Positions 53,944 through 63,485 are shown, counted from the stretch's first letter. The stretch is 64,000 nt of DNA from Rivularia sp. PCC 7116 (GCF_000316665.1 NC_019678.1:6510001-6574000), one strand, 5' to 3'. Made by a program: numbers and translations. The notes: generated by a model not told the origin, from the letters alone.

Positions 53944-54282
53944 TTAATCCTCTACTTCCGGTTCACCAATTGTCTGCTGTGACGCATGACGAATATGAAG
54001 AATTCTCACAGTTGCGGCTGGCTGCTCATCAAGAATCGTAAATAGAATCCGGTAAGTTTGTTTTCCTTGTCCGTAGAGAAGTTGACGAATTTCTTGGCTA
54101 AAAAAGGCATCTTCACGAGCGATCGCACAGCGCCGAGGCATTTCTTGAAGAGAAACGATGGCGTTAATCAGCCCTTGGTACCAAATTTGGGCGCGTTCGG
54201 CCGTGGTAAACTGAGAAAAATTTAAAAATGCTGCGTCGGCTTCAGCTTTGGCGATGCTAGAAAAATCAATGCGGTATGTCAT
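53944..54282 (-). CDS. RelE/ParE-family toxin
   Basis: This 112-residue protein has the RelE/ParE fold pattern: residues about 1-30 with an N-terminal strand, a long helical middle, 'EIRQLLYGQGKQTYRILFTI' (about 64-83) and VRILHIRHASQQ. The latter is the usual end, with the RHA motif. These toxins inhibit growth either by mRNA cleavage on ribosomes or by blocking gyrase; the sequence does not separate the two. Its start overlaps the antitoxin stop by four bases (ATGA). Confidence 0.9.
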   Translation of the reverse strand: MTYRIDFSSIAKAEADAAFLNFSQFTTAERAQIWYQGLINAIVSLQEMPRRCAIAREDAFFSQEIRQLLYGQGKQTYRILFTILDEQPAATVRILHIRHASQQTIGEPEVED

Positions 54283-54533
54283 GCTTCAAGAGACAATCCA
54301 TATTTTTGATTTTGCTCGGCAATAAAATCCTCTAAACTCGAAGATTGTCCTTGCTCAAAATCATCAAGCCCGCGTTGAATTCCTTTCAAAGCCTCGAAAA
54401 AATCTTGGTCGTCTAAACTCAGCCCCAAAGCCAGAACAAAGAGTGCCATTTGCGAAATATCTTGTCCAGTACTTTCAGCACGCTGTCGCAACAGTGCCTC
54501 AATTTTCGGTGGCAGATCGAGCGTAATGGACAT
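54279..54533 (-). CDS. Antitoxin of the RelE/ParE-type module
   Basis: This 84-residue protein has a short RHH-like N-terminus (SITLDLPPKIEALLRQRAES) and a flexible acidic C-terminus (GLDDFEQGQSSSLEDFIAEQ) that probably wraps the toxin. It precedes the toxin gene and overlaps it by 4 bases. The gene order antitoxin-toxin is the common one. It is likely to repress its own promoter, but no clear palindrome was found upstream. Confidence 0.85.
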   Translation of the reverse strand: MSITLDLPPKIEALLRQRAESTGQDISQMALFVLALGLSLDDQDFFEALKGIQRGLDDFEQGQSSSLEDFIAEQNQKYGLSLEA

Positions 54534-54937
54534 TGTTGATTTTCTCTGTGGGATACTGGTTTTATTATAGCGAAAGTGTCAGAAACACCAGTTGTAGGTT
54601 AGATTATGCCCTATGTCTTATCGGACACGCTGCGAAGACGGTTTCTCAACCTACTAACTAAAATCCATTTTTTACAATCAAAAATTTAGCTCGTGTAATA
54701 AGTCTATATACACCCATCGTCTTAAACAAATTTAATTCCTTAAAAACCCGGTTTTTCAAAAAACCGGGTTTGTTAATCATCCAAATCGGAACTTATGAAA
54801 ACCATATTTCAAAAATCCACACCCCGAACAAAATACTAAATACAAACCGTGCAATCTAGAGCGTCAATTTGATCGAGTCACAAACTATGAGTATTTATCA
54901 CTAATAGTTAAAGCACAACATAATTGGATTAGTTAAA
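54534..54937. other. Intergenic region with a strong hairpin
   Basis: No gene other than the small one starting at 54938. The hairpin at 54745-54770 is listed separately. The rest is AT-rich. Confidence 0.6.
54745..54770. terminator. ACCCGG hairpin
   Basis: AACCCGGTTTTT (54745-54756) pairs with AAAAACCGGGTT (54759-54770) with a 2-base gap. It resembles the palindrome at 34946-34977 in its ACCCGG core. It may act as a terminator or be a member of a repeat family. Confidence 0.55.
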
Positions 54938-55084
54938 ATGCTTCAAATATTTAGCTTATTCCTGGAAAAAATTGGCAATATCAAAGAGCAGAAACATGAA
55001 GGTATGGCAGCAGTTGTTGCTTATTTAATGTTTACTTCTTATTGCCTCACACTGATAGCACTAATAGTCATCATCGCATTGTAA
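54938..55084 (+). CDS. Small 48-residue membrane peptide
   Basis: An ATG at 54938 opens a frame of 48 codons, ending with TAA at 55082-55084. The N-terminal part is amphipathic (MLQIFSLFLEKIGNIKEQKH) and the C-terminal part is one strong TM helix (AAVVAYLMFTSYCLTLIALI then VIIAL). No good Shine-Dalgarno sequence was seen. The composition strongly suggests a real membrane peptide, but expression is untested. Confidence 0.55.
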   Translation: MLQIFSLFLEKIGNIKEQKHEGMAAVVAYLMFTSYCLTLIALIVIIAL

Positions 55085-55159
55085 TAATTCATCCGAATAA
55101 TTGATAGAGCGCAATCAATAAACGCTCTACCAATTAAAAACTTGCCTTCTCGAATGCTT

Positions 55160-55474
55160 TCACGAAGTAATTTTATCAGCCTCTGGTTTTTCCAGTACAA
55201 TACGCTCTTTTAAATTAGCTTGATGATTTTTACATGCAGTTTCATCAATGATATTAAACTTATGACCAATAAAATGGTCGGCTTCACCAATGAGAAAGTC
55301 AATTACTTCATCACCTATCGCAATTTCGAGTATTTTCGACATTTGCTCAGACTGCTCTTCCGATAAAGTTTTTAGAGCCGCTAAATAGCAATATTCTTGA
55401 ATAATTTGTTTTTGCTTGCGAGTTAAAGGTAGTTTTTGACTATTCATTAATTTTATCTTTGATAAATCAATCAT
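55160..55474 (-). CDS. Small hypothetical protein
   Basis: This is 104 residues if it starts at 55474, or about 95 from an internal Met (MNSQKLPLTRKQK). It is charged and helical, with EEQSEQMSKILEIAIGDEVIDF. No family was recognised. It is divergent from the sigma-factor gene, with a 302-base gap, and may share its regulation. An anti-sigma role is only a guess. Confidence 0.6.
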   Translation of the reverse strand: MIDLSKIKLMNSQKLPLTRKQKQIIQEYCYLAALKTLSEEQSEQMSKILEIAIGDEVIDFLIGEADHFIGHKFNIIDETACKNHQANLKERIVLEKPEADKITS

Positions 55475-55776
55475 TTTTTAGCTCCTCACCAAATTCTGTT
55501 CAGACTTACACCGTCTAATAAGTAACGACTTATTTACAAAGTGCAGTATCTTAATGGTAAAAAAATAGAACATATTTGGTTCTATTTAACCTCCTAATAA
55601 GTGTGAATAAATAAGGCTTTTGTGACTATCTCTATTTAGTGATGTACTAGTAGTTTTTGTGACTCTAATTAAGTAAATGTCACAAAATCTTTATTTTTTA
55701 CACTAAAAGGTACAGTTAATTGATGCAGTATGAATAAAAGCTCAATTGTGCCTTATTTACTCAACTGGAGGATTGG
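55475..55776. promoter_or_regulatory. Divergent promoter region of the sigma-factor gene
   Basis: It holds 302 AT-rich bases without a gene. A GGAGGA ribosome-binding site lies at about 55768-55773, just before the ATG at 55777. TTGTGAC is repeated (about 55619 and 55656), a possible regulator site. Confidence 0.4.
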
Positions 55777-56349
55777 ATGGTAATCTATAATTCTCGCCAA
55801 GCATTTGATGCAGAGTTTGAGACGCTGCTGTTTCCTGGTAGTTCTTCTGCTCATTCAATGCTGGGTTTTATCCTACGTAGCCTTGCTCAGTTTAACCTAT
55901 CACGTAGTTTTACTGTCACTGAAATCCTAATCGAAGCATATGTACGTGGTGTGAAACAAATTGAGAAAGGAGAATACATTGAAAACCCTATTCCCTGGAT
56001 TAGATCCACATCTTACAACATAATTCGAGAATATAGCAGACAACGTAATAGAATTTGTCAACTCGAAGAAGAAAGAATAGAACCTCCTACAGATTGCAGT
56101 CTACTTGATTTTAAGGACGTTAACGAAGATTTAGAAAGGGTATTATTAGCATTTGAAAAATTAGATGAAGAGGAAAAAGAAATTCTGAGATTAAAAATAA
56201 TAGAAAAATTAAAATGGAAAGAAATTATTCAAGTTCTAGAAGACAGGGGTATTAGATTTAAAAACGAAGCAGCATTGAGAAAGCGTAAGGAAAGAGCTTT
56301 AAAACATCTTCGCGAAATTTATCATTCACTCTATCCTCAGAATGTTTAG
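55777..56349 (+). CDS. ECF-like sigma-70 family factor
   Basis: This 190-residue protein has a sigma region 2-like part ('ENPIPWIRSTSYNIIREYSR' about 69-88, then QRNRICQLEEE) and a region 4-like HTH (LDEEEKEILRLKIIEKLKWK then EIIQVLEDRGI). There is a moderate linker. The N-terminus (about 1-60) contains no recognised domain. It is a strong candidate for a stress sigma factor; its target promoters are unknown. The GGAGG site and the ATG fix the start well. Confidence 0.82.
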   Translation: MVIYNSRQAFDAEFETLLFPGSSSAHSMLGFILRSLAQFNLSRSFTVTEILIEAYVRGVKQIEKGEYIENPIPWIRSTSYNIIREYSRQRNRICQLEEERIEPPTDCSLLDFKDVNEDLERVLLAFEKLDEEEKEILRLKIIEKLKWKEIIQVLEDRGIRFKNEAALRKRKERALKHLREIYHSLYPQNV

Positions 56350-56596
56350 CCTTTATTTCACCCATTCCTGACAAGTTAACGTTATACGTTTACAGCCTTA
56401 ACTCGTCACGAATGCTGGTGTTGATTTGCTAAAAATAATTTTTTAGTAGACTATCATTTCAGAAGATATACCAAAAGCTTGTTAGGCAAACACTTTGGGT
56501 TATCGTCATACCTTTCTAGATGTAATTACAGCAATCAAAATAAACAATATTTCGCTTGGTGTTGCAAGCGATTCAAATAAACTTGACTAGAAAAAA

Positions 56597-57169
56597 TTAA
56601 CCCAACAACCTTCCCGGCAAACCCTCAATAACTCTTTCAAAAGGTTCGGTATCATCCAAAATTCTTACCAATACCAACGCTCCTTGAATTTGCGCGATCG
56701 CGTCTTGTGCCCTGATTGTGGCAATGTCTTTCTCAATCCCCGCTTCCACCAAAACTTTCGCTAAACTATCAATCACCAATTCCAATCTCGCTTTTACTTT
56801 ATCGTGAAACAATTTATCCGCTTCACCAAAGGACATAATCGCTAAAAAACAAGAATTTCTCCCAGAATTATAAAATTGTCGCAGACGTAAGCAAGCTGCT
56901 TGAATTTTTACTATAGGCTCACCATCTCGCTGCAAAGTCTTCAACACTGACTTACTAAAATCACTATCCACATACTCAAACACAGCAGCAGCCATTTCCG
57001 ATTTACCACCGGGAAAGTAATGGTAAAGACTCGCTTTTCCCAATCCAGTCGCTTTGGAAAGCAAGGTTAAACTCGCACCTTCATAACCATATTTCCTAAA
57101 TGCTGGAATTAATTTGACTATCGCTTCTTCTTTGGACATTGAAAAATTATATTTTGGCTGTGTTGACAT
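56597..57169 (-). CDS. TetR/AcrR-family repressor divergent from GST
   Basis: The frame opens at 57181, but the ATG there lies inside an operator-like palindrome. Better starts are 57169 (MSTQPKYNFS) or 57139 (MSKEEAIVKL). The HTH is in 'GYEGASLTLLSKATGLGKAS' then LYHYFPGGKSEM. The C-terminus (about residues 85-190) resembles the LmrA/YxaF-type TetR ligand domain. The gene faces the GST gene, with two related palindromes in between. It probably represses both. Confidence 0.9.
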   Translation of the reverse strand: MSTQPKYNFSMSKEEAIVKLIPAFRKYGYEGASLTLLSKATGLGKASLYHYFPGGKSEMAAAVFEYVDSDFSKSVLKTLQRDGEPIVKIQAACLRLRQFYNSGRNSCFLAIMSFGEADKLFHDKVKARLELVIDSLAKVLVEAGIEKDIATIRAQDAIAQIQGALVLVRILDDTEPFERVIEGLPGRLLG

Positions 57170-57172
57170 TCT

Positions 57173-57220
57173 ACCGAACAATCGGTACAGTCATTAATAT
57201 CACTGAACCAAACGTTCGGT
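57173..57220. promoter_or_regulatory. Two TetR operator-like palindromes between TetR and GST genes
   Basis: ACCGAACAATCGGT (57173-57186) and ACCAAACGTTCGGT (57207-57220) share the form ACCRAANNNTCGGT. Their centres are 34 bases apart. The first overlaps the extended TetR frame; the second lies just before the GST start. Binding is inferred. Confidence 0.7.
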
Positions 57221-57244
57221 ACAATGATTAGCGAGGGAATAACA

Positions 57245-57847
57245 ATGAAACTATATGATTTAGAGCTTTCCGGGAATTGCTATAAAGTACGTTTATTTTT
57301 ATCCTTGCTGGATATCAAATACGAACTTGTGCCCGTTGATTTTATGTCTGGAGAACACAAATCGCCAGAATTTTTACAGTTAAATCCTTGGGGAGAAATT
57401 CCGGTATTGGAAGATGGCGATTTAATTTTGAGAGATTCCCAAGCGATTTTAGTTTATCTGGCAAGAAAATATGGTGGAGATTGGTTTCCTAACGATGCGA
57501 AAAACATGGCATTAGTAACTCAATGGTTATCAACAGCAGCCAACGAAATTGCTCGCGGTCCTAATGATGCTAGATTAAACAAAAAGTTTGGTTTTGCGAT
57601 TAACTTGGATGCAGCACAACAAAAAGCAGAATCAATTTTAAATCTTATCGAAAAGCATTTAACTACAACTAAAAATCAATGGTTGGCCTTAGATTATCCT
57701 ACAATTGCCGATATTGCTTGCTTTCCCTATATTGCCTTAGCGCCAGAAGGTGGTGTGATGTTAGATAAATATCCTGCCATAAATCAATGGTGCGATCGCA
57801 TTAAAAAATTGCCCAACTTTATTGAAATGCCCGGAATAAGCAAGTAA
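57245..57847 (+). CDS. Glutathione S-transferase-family protein
   Basis: The GAGGGA site at 57233-57238 points to the ATG at 57245 rather than the in-frame ATG at 57224, giving 200 residues. The N-terminal thioredoxin-like domain includes 'LQLNPWGEIPVLEDGDLILR' and DSQAILVYLARKYG, typical of GSTs. The C-terminal helical domain ends with 'QWLALDYPTIADIACFPYIA' and a 'PGISK' tail. It conjugates glutathione to an electrophile; the substrate is unknown. It is probably controlled by the divergent TetR repressor. Confidence 0.9.
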   Translation: MKLYDLELSGNCYKVRLFLSLLDIKYELVPVDFMSGEHKSPEFLQLNPWGEIPVLEDGDLILRDSQAILVYLARKYGGDWFPNDAKNMALVTQWLSTAANEIARGPNDARLNKKFGFAINLDAAQQKAESILNLIEKHLTTTKNQWLALDYPTIADIACFPYIALAPEGGVMLDKYPAINQWCDRIKKLPNFIEMPGISK

Positions 57848-58000
57848 GCTATAGTCACAAGTTAATATGCCACTCAAAGGCAAGGTGTAACAGGCATAAA
57901 AGCAATATCTCTTTTTACTTCTTACCTCTGTGTCCTCCGTGTCTCTGCGGTTTTTTAATAAGTAATCTTCCGAAAAAAAATAGAATAATCCAAAATTGAA

Positions 58001-58621
58001 ATGACTCAAAACTGGTTCGACAACATATATATAAAAGCCAAAGGAGATTCCAATCAAGTACCTTGGGCAAATATGACAGCAAATGCCTATCTCAAAGATT
58101 GGTTAAACCAACATTCAGAAATTGAGAAAAATGCTAAAGCTTTAGTTATAGGATGCGGATTGGGAGACGATGCAGAAATCTTGGCTGAAAAAGGTTTTAA
58201 TGTAACTGCTTTTGATATTTCTTCTACGGCAATAGATTGGTGTAAACAAAGGTTTCCCAATTCTTCTGTTAACTATGTTGTTGCCGATTTATTTGATTTA
58301 GATTCTAGTCACAACTGGATAGGAAACTTTGATTTCGTTTTTGAAGCGAGAACAATTCAATCCCTACCTTTAAAAGTGCGCGAGCAAACAATGGAAGCCG
58401 TTGCTCAATTCGTTGCCCCCGAAGGTACATTATTAGTTGTGACCGTGACTCGCGATACTCCCGAAGAACCAAGTGGACCACCTTATCCTTTATCTTTGGA
58501 AGAAGTAGATTATTTTCAGCAGTTGGGATTATCAGAAATTAACCGTAATAGTTATTCGGAGAAGAATAGTAGATTTCCCAAACGTTTGAGAATTGAATAT
58601 CGTTTTCAGTCAAAATCTTAA
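58001..58621 (+). CDS. SAM-dependent methyltransferase (TPMT-like)
   Basis: This 206-residue class I methyltransferase has motif I 'ALVIGCGLGDDAEILAEKG' (about residues 46-64) and FDISSTAIDW. The 'NWFDNIYIKAKGDSNQVPWA' start and the 'EEVDYFQQLGLSEINRNSYS' end resemble thiopurine-methyltransferase-like proteins. The acceptor is unknown. It is 153 bases from the GST gene, with no visible link. It overlaps the stop of the convergent membrane-protein gene by 4 bases. Confidence 0.86.
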   Translation: MTQNWFDNIYIKAKGDSNQVPWANMTANAYLKDWLNQHSEIEKNAKALVIGCGLGDDAEILAEKGFNVTAFDISSTAIDWCKQRFPNSSVNYVVADLFDLDSSHNWIGNFDFVFEARTIQSLPLKVREQTMEAVAQFVAPEGTLLVVTVTRDTPEEPSGPPYPLSLEEVDYFQQLGLSEINRNSYSEKNSRFPKRLRIEYRFQSKS

Positions 58622-59190
58622 TCATCTTGAGCTAACTGTCTTAACATTTTCTCAACTTCTTGCGGATTGCGAATTCCCATGAATCCTATTTCCTCGGTTG
58701 TGTGATTTCTACGATTGTTGACATATTTGGTGCTTTGTTGAACTGCCATAACCACATCACCCGTACCATCTGCTCGCTCTTTCCGATATATATTTTTTAA
58801 CTCGGAAGGTGGATAACTTCTGATAGTGGTAGACAGGATATTACCAAAGGAGGTAACTGGAATAGAAATAGATATAGCTCGTTTATTTGTAATTAAATAA
58901 GCTGTATTTCGTGCTGAGAGCCTTAACCATATAGGACTAGACAACATCCCGAAACCAACAAGCACAAAAGGTATACCGAAAAGAGCAAACAAAATGCTAG
59001 CCGTTGATGCCATCAACATCCAAAATACGGCAAAAGCCGTCCAAGGAATAGCGAATAAAAAACTGCCTATAGAAGATGCTGTTAAAAAACGAGGTACGGG
59101 CTGCCCAATCCATCTAATAGATTCCCCAATTTCAACTTCTTTATCTACTTTTTGACGAAGTTTATTTGGTAGCTGCAATTTATTTATCAT
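58618..59190 (-). CDS. bPH-like membrane protein
   Basis: This 190-residue protein has two TM segments (about residues 38-95, AIPWTAFAVFWMLMASTASI and the following FALFGIPFVLVGFGM). A C-terminal cytosolic part has the 'TAYLITNKRAISISIPVT' phrase typical of bacterial PH-like domains. A helix near the C-terminus (NPQEVEKMLRQLAQDD) ends it. It is probably an envelope protein; the role is unknown. It is convergent with the methyltransferase. Confidence 0.72.
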   Translation of the reverse strand: MINKLQLPNKLRQKVDKEVEIGESIRWIGQPVPRFLTASSIGSFLFAIPWTAFAVFWMLMASTASILFALFGIPFVLVGFGMLSSPIWLRLSARNTAYLITNKRAISISIPVTSFGNILSTTIRSYPPSELKNIYRKERADGTGDVVMAVQQSTKYVNNRRNHTTEEIGFMGIRNPQEVEKMLRQLAQDD

Positions 59191-59882
59191 AATTAGTTTG
59201 TTGGAAACTTATTTAATTTACTTGTTAAATTCAACCAGTTAAATACATCTTCAAGAATTATTTGCCAATTTCCAACATTTAATATAGGTAAAATATCTTG
59301 TTTTTCTTTTACTTCCTTTGCATCAAGAAAATAGTCTTATTTTTTATCCACAGAACTGTTTAATTGTCAATCACAGTATGTCAGCGACTCAAAAAAAGTA
59401 TTTAAAGTCACAACGAACTTTATATTTATTTATATAAACTTCTAGTTTTAAGTAGAGTAAGTTTGAACTATGTAATACGATTCTTAGCTCATGTAATACA
59501 GAAGTCAATTCAATTGCTGTTTATTAAAGGGTTGTTTAGCTAATAATCTAAAACTATAAATACTGCTCCCCTAAAAATAACAATATCACGTTTTGGCTCA
59601 AACTCCTGTAATCTCGTGAAATAATTGAGAATAGTATCAATAGTGATGTTCATGTAAATGAAGGTAAAGTAATTGTAACGGAATATGAATACAGAAGTTT
59701 AATTGAGTTTGGATTTTCAGCAAGTTTTATTTATCAGATGATGATTTCTGATTTTTTATTTGAGAATATGATGATTTTTGATGAGATGATCGGAGATTAA
59801 CTTTAAAATTAAAGAACCTGTAATTTTTTAGGTTTTGATGGGTGAGTGCTAGATTTACTTTTCAAGATTAAGGTGAGGGAAG
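59191..59882. other. Long intergenic region with one weak open frame
   Basis: It is AT-rich. A 62-codon frame at 59612-59800 has a protein-like translation ('VIVTEYEYRSLIEFGFSASF') but no good start codon, so it is more likely a remnant. No repeat family was recognised. Confidence 0.5.
59612..59800 (+). pseudogene. Possible small-gene remnant
   Basis: The frame lacks an ATG near its start and ends at a TAA. The translation has IIENSINSDVHVNEGKVIVT and FENMMIFDEMIGD. No family was recognised. Composition suggests former coding sequence. Confidence 0.3.
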
Positions 59883-60671
59883 ATGGCGCTTTACGACAAG
59901 ATAGGGAAAGCCTATGCTCAAACGAGGAAAAGAGATCCGCGTATAGCGAGAAAACTATTAGAACTGTTGGAATTTTCGCGAGCTTCTACAATTGTGGATA
60001 TTGGTGCTGGAACTGGTTCTTATGCATTCTTCCTTGCCGAACATGGGTATGAAGTTCTTGCGGTAGAGCCTTCGGCGACGATGAGAAGTCAGGCGATATC
60101 CCATCCCAGCATTGAGTGGATTGATGGTTATGCAGAAAATTTACCATTACCTAATAAGTCGGCAGAAGCGGCGATAATCATGCTTGCTTTTCACCATTTT
60201 CAAGATTATCGGCAAGCATTGCGTGAAATTCATCGAGTTGTAGGTGAAAATGGTCAGATATTATTGTTAACTTACGACCCGGCAATGATTTCAGGCTTTT
60301 GGTTAACTAAATATTTTCCTTCGTTTATTAAAGATGTTGAATCTAGTTTTATTTCAATGTCGGAGTTAACCGAGGAGATTCATGCGGTTACGGGGAATAG
60401 GGTAAAAATAGTTCCTTTTCGATTGCCGCATAATTTATCGGATTCGTTTGCCGCAGTTGGATGGGCAAGACCGGAATTGTATCTCGATTCTAATATTCGT
60501 AATGGTATTTCTTCGTTTGTGAAAATAGATGCTGTTGAAGTTGAACAAGGGTTGTTGCAGTTAGAAGCAGATTTGGAAACGGGAAGATGGGATAAGGAAT
60601 ATGGGCATTTACGCAAGCAAAAACGATATGATGTTGGCTATCGTTTTATTCAAAGTATAGGTTCTCAATAA
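59883..60671 (+). CDS. Class I SAM-dependent methyltransferase
   Basis: This 262-residue protein has motif I 'STIVDIGAGTGSYAFFLAEH' (about residues 35-54), 'LAVEPSATMRSQA' and 'AIIMLAFHHFQDYRQALREI', the pattern of UbiE/Methyltransf_11 enzymes. The C-terminal part has QGLLQLEADLETGRWDKEYG. The substrate is unknown. A GAGGGAAG ribosome-binding site precedes the ATG at 59883. It may act on a small metabolite, as the next gene is a P450, but they are convergent. Confidence 0.88.
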   Translation: MALYDKIGKAYAQTRKRDPRIARKLLELLEFSRASTIVDIGAGTGSYAFFLAEHGYEVLAVEPSATMRSQAISHPSIEWIDGYAENLPLPNKSAEAAIIMLAFHHFQDYRQALREIHRVVGENGQILLLTYDPAMISGFWLTKYFPSFIKDVESSFISMSELTEEIHAVTGNRVKIVPFRLPHNLSDSFAAVGWARPELYLDSNIRNGISSFVKIDAVEVEQGLLQLEADLETGRWDKEYGHLRKQKRYDVGYRFIQSIGSQ

Positions 60672-60784
60672 AAACGACTTTAATTGAAGTTATCCTGTTA
60701 AAGCGCCAATATGCTCCTTGCTGCATTAATAATCTGGCGAAAAACATTAGGGAATTACTGCTAATATTCGTTACCCATTACCAA

Positions 60785-62140
60785 TTATCTATTACCAATT
60801 CCCTTAACTACCATCTTCACTCCACCAGCAGGAGCAAGAGTGAAACCGCGACGCTGGATTTTTACGGGTTTATTGTCTAAGGCAGCAAGTTGATATTTAG
60901 AGATAATAGTTGCTAGAACTAACTTCATTTCTAATAAAGCCAGAGCATATCCCAAACATCGGCGACTTCCACCGCCAAAGGGAAAGTATTCGGAAGGGGA
61001 ATATTGTCGTTCCAGAAAACGTTGTGGTTGAAACTTTTGGGGATTGGGATATAAATCTTCTCGGTAATGTACTAAATAGAGACTTGGCATAAATGTGGTT
61101 TCAGCATCAAATTGGTATCCGCCTATTTTTATTGGCGATTTAGCGATGCGTGGAAAAAGCACTGGAAGTACTGGGTACATTCTCAGAGTTTCTTGGCATA
61201 CGGCTGATAAGTAGGGAAGTTTAGCAATTTCTAATGGGTTAGGATTTTCTCCCAAGCTTGCCAATTCAATTTGTAATTTTTCAAGTACGTCTGGATTTTG
61301 ATAAATTTGGTAGAAAGCCCATGCTAATGTTGTAGCAGTAGTTTCATGACCGGCAAATAAGATGGTTAGCAGTTCATCTGTTAATTCTTCATCGCTCATT
61401 GCTTGACCATCTTCATAACGTACAGACATCATTAAGCTGAGAACGTTATTATTTTTATTTAATGTTTCTGTTTTGCTTCTTTTCTCTGCAATTTCTGCTT
61501 GAAGTAAATCGCGAACTTGCTGCTGTCTTTTTCTCATCTTTCCCCAGGGAGTCCAACTTCCCCAATCTTTTTGTAGGAATTTGAAAAACAGCATACTTGA
61601 ACGTAGCGGAGAATCTGTCATATCGAGCCAATCGGTAAGTAAAGGTTTAAGTTGTTCGTAGCGGCTTCCTTCACTTAAACCAAAAACAACTTGTAAAATT
61701 ACCTCTAAACTGACTTTCTGCATTGTAGAGCGAACAATGAAAGATTCGCCGATTTGCAATTTACTGGTAATGTTTTCGGTAATATCGATAATTTGTTGGG
61801 CGTAAACTTGAATTTTCTCACCGTGAAACGAAGGCATTAATAACTTTCGTTCTCTTCGATGGCGATCGCCGTCCATCATCATCAAAGAATTTCTGCCAAT
61901 TAGAGGCTCTGCGAGTGCGTTGGCTCTGCCGATATCAAATTTAGCATCTTTGCTAAAAAGTTCTTGGATGGTTTGGGGATTAGCAATAACTACATAAGAA
62001 CCAAGTCCAAATAATCGCATAGAAAAAATATCTCCATACTTCTGGCTGTATTTCTTCTGAAATTGGATTGGATCGCCAATCCAATTGATTAATTGCCACC
62101 AAGGAGGTGTGGAAATGCAATTCGGTAATTGACTCGACAT
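60785..62140 (-). CDS. Cytochrome P450 (CYP110-like)
   Basis: This 451-residue protein has the P450 marks: I-helix AGHETT (residues 263-268), ETLR of ExxR (317-320), and the heme-binding [19 protein letters not shown] with Cys395. The closest pattern is the cyanobacterial CYP110 group, which hydroxylates fatty acids and related lipids. It has no signal peptide. The substrate is not determined. A redox partner is not encoded nearby. Confidence 0.92.
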   Translation of the reverse strand: MSSQLPNCISTPPWWQLINWIGDPIQFQKKYSQKYGDIFSMRLFGLGSYVVIANPQTIQELFSKDAKFDIGRANALAEPLIGRNSLMMMDGDRHRRERKLLMPSFHGEKIQVYAQQIIDITENITSKLQIGESFIVRSTMQKVSLEVILQVVFGLSEGSRYEQLKPLLTDWLDMTDSPLRSSMLFFKFLQKDWGSWTPWGKMRKRQQQVRDLLQAEIAEKRSKTETLNKNNNVLSLMMSVRYEDGQAMSDEELTDELLTILFAGHETTATTLAWAFYQIYQNPDVLEKLQIELASLGENPNPLEIAKLPYLSAVCQETLRMYPVLPVLFPRIAKSPIKIGGYQFDAETTFMPSLYLVHYREDLYPNPQKFQPQRFLERQYSPSEYFPFGGGSRRCLGYALALLEMKLVLATIISKYQLAALDNKPVKIQRRGFTLAPAGGVKMVVKGIGNR

Positions 62141-62642
62141 TAAGCTTCCCCCAATTCTAATTGTTTATTATTTTATCGAATCAGAGCGGGAAGAGGGGGA
62201 GAGGGGGGAGTGATTGAATTCCCGATCAAAAAGATGCTCCCAAAACATCATGTGTAATCGTAAGCTTTTAAATATTGGTTTTAAATTTATTGGCTATGTC
62301 CTACATTCAGTTTACACTTCCCAAAGTTATCGCGGATTTTAACCTGAATCTTGTAGAAGGAGTTTTCAACCAGCTAATTTCTATGGTTAGTTGTTGTTGA
62401 TTGTATATCAAAGTGTGATGCTAAAAATTTTAAATCAATCATTTATTCGCTTTTAACTACGATTTGGCTGAATGCAGAGCAATTTTAAGGATTACCGCTA
62501 CTATCATCATCCTATTTATTCTTTAAAATTTTCTCGATGCTAGCGTCAGAATGTTGATACGCCAGAGGTGGAGGCAAATACACCCTTTACTATAACCTTC
62601 TAGCGCATCTTCCAGAAGTTAAGCGGATAGTAGAAAATTAAT
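62141..62642. other. Intergenic region with one short open frame
   Basis: AT-rich. The 34-codon frame at 62296-62400 is listed separately. I saw no repeat family. Confidence 0.5.
62296..62400 (+). pseudogene. Short frame that resembles an N-terminal gene remnant
   Basis: An ATG frame of 34 residues begins MSYIQFTLPKVIADFNLNLV. This looks like the start of a type found in cyanobacterial hypothetical proteins, but the frame stops early. It may be a 5' remnant. Confidence 0.3.
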
Positions 62643-63485
62643 TTATAAATAATCTATCCCTAAATGTTGTACATCTTTAATACCAGGTATTTTTTTAAGG
62701 ATTTTAGCGATGGTATTAATTTTTTCTATTTCTGTAGGCATTTCACTTTGAGAAGTTGGATGTAAAGTAATAAGTAGTTCGATAACATCTTTACCTTCAA
62801 AATCAAAATCTTGCTTTACCGAAGATATGAAAAATCCTTGTTTTGCAATGTCATACATTACTTGAGCCAAAATACCTACTTGATTATGTGCCATTAACCT
62901 CAAACCAATTGTACAAGCTATATCAAGTAGTAATTTTTGATTCATAATTTCATCAACTAATCTTTCCTCCAACTGTAATTTTTGGTCATCTTTGTCTGGA
63001 TTCTTGTAGATATTACGGTTATGGTTTTTTGTTTGTTCTAATGCGGCTAATATTTCATCAGCTTGATTAAATTTCATCACATCTTGAATCTTTATCTCCT
63101 GCAAAGTTTTAATAAGACTTTTTAAGTCAGCATCTTCGGGGATACATAGGACAATTTGCACTAAAACAGGATGCTTTTCAGATTCAACTTGGAATTTAAA
63201 GATATTTCCATTAAAATCCGCTATTTTACTCGCAATAAATGCGAATGAACCCCTGATACCGCTTGGCAGCCAGATTTGCAGCCTGAGCAGCGAGAGATGA
63301 GAAAAGCTTAAACTACGTTGAGAGGGGGCAGAGCGGCTGAGGGCTAATCTCCCATCAGCTATTTGAGTTAACAACCCGCTGATGTAGGGTTTTTTACCAT
63401 ATATGCAACCATACTTTTCTGCTAGATTTTCCAAAAAATGCTTAGTCTCTGGAGACATTTGTACTCGAATGCTTTGATTAGCCAT
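62643..63485 (-). CDS. RHH-like N-terminal protein with C-terminal ACT-like domain
   Basis: The preferred start is the ATG at 63485 (MANQSIRVQMSPET, residue 22 of the longer frame), with an AGGAAG site upstream, giving 280 residues. The longer frame (63548) crosses a perfect palindrome. The N-terminus resembles a ribbon-helix-helix DNA-binding domain (RVQMSPETKHFLENLAEKYG). The C-terminus (about residues 190-280 of the shorter form) has LMAHNQVGILAQVMYDIAKQ and 'DVIELLITLHP', an ACT-like pattern. It is probably a ligand-responsive regulator. The middle has a low-complexity Ser/Leu-rich segment (SRSAPSQRSLSFSHLSLLRL). Confidence 0.65.
   Translation of the reverse strand: MANQSIRVQMSPETKHFLENLAEKYGCIYGKKPYISGLLTQIADGRLALSRSAPSQRSLSFSHLSLLRLQIWLPSGIRGSFAFIASKIADFNGNIFKFQVESEKHPVLVQIVLCIPEDADLKSLIKTLQEIKIQDVMKFNQADEILAALEQTKNHNRNIYKNPDKDDQKLQLEERLVDEIMNQKLLLDIACTIGLRLMAHNQVGILAQVMYDIAKQGFFISSVKQDFDFEGKDVIELLITLHPTSQSEMPTEIEKINTIAKILKKIPGIKDVQHLGIDYL

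Noticed and set aside
59846-60052. 68-residue frame overlapping the methyltransferase start
   Set aside because: It is out of frame with the clear methyltransferase and has no family.
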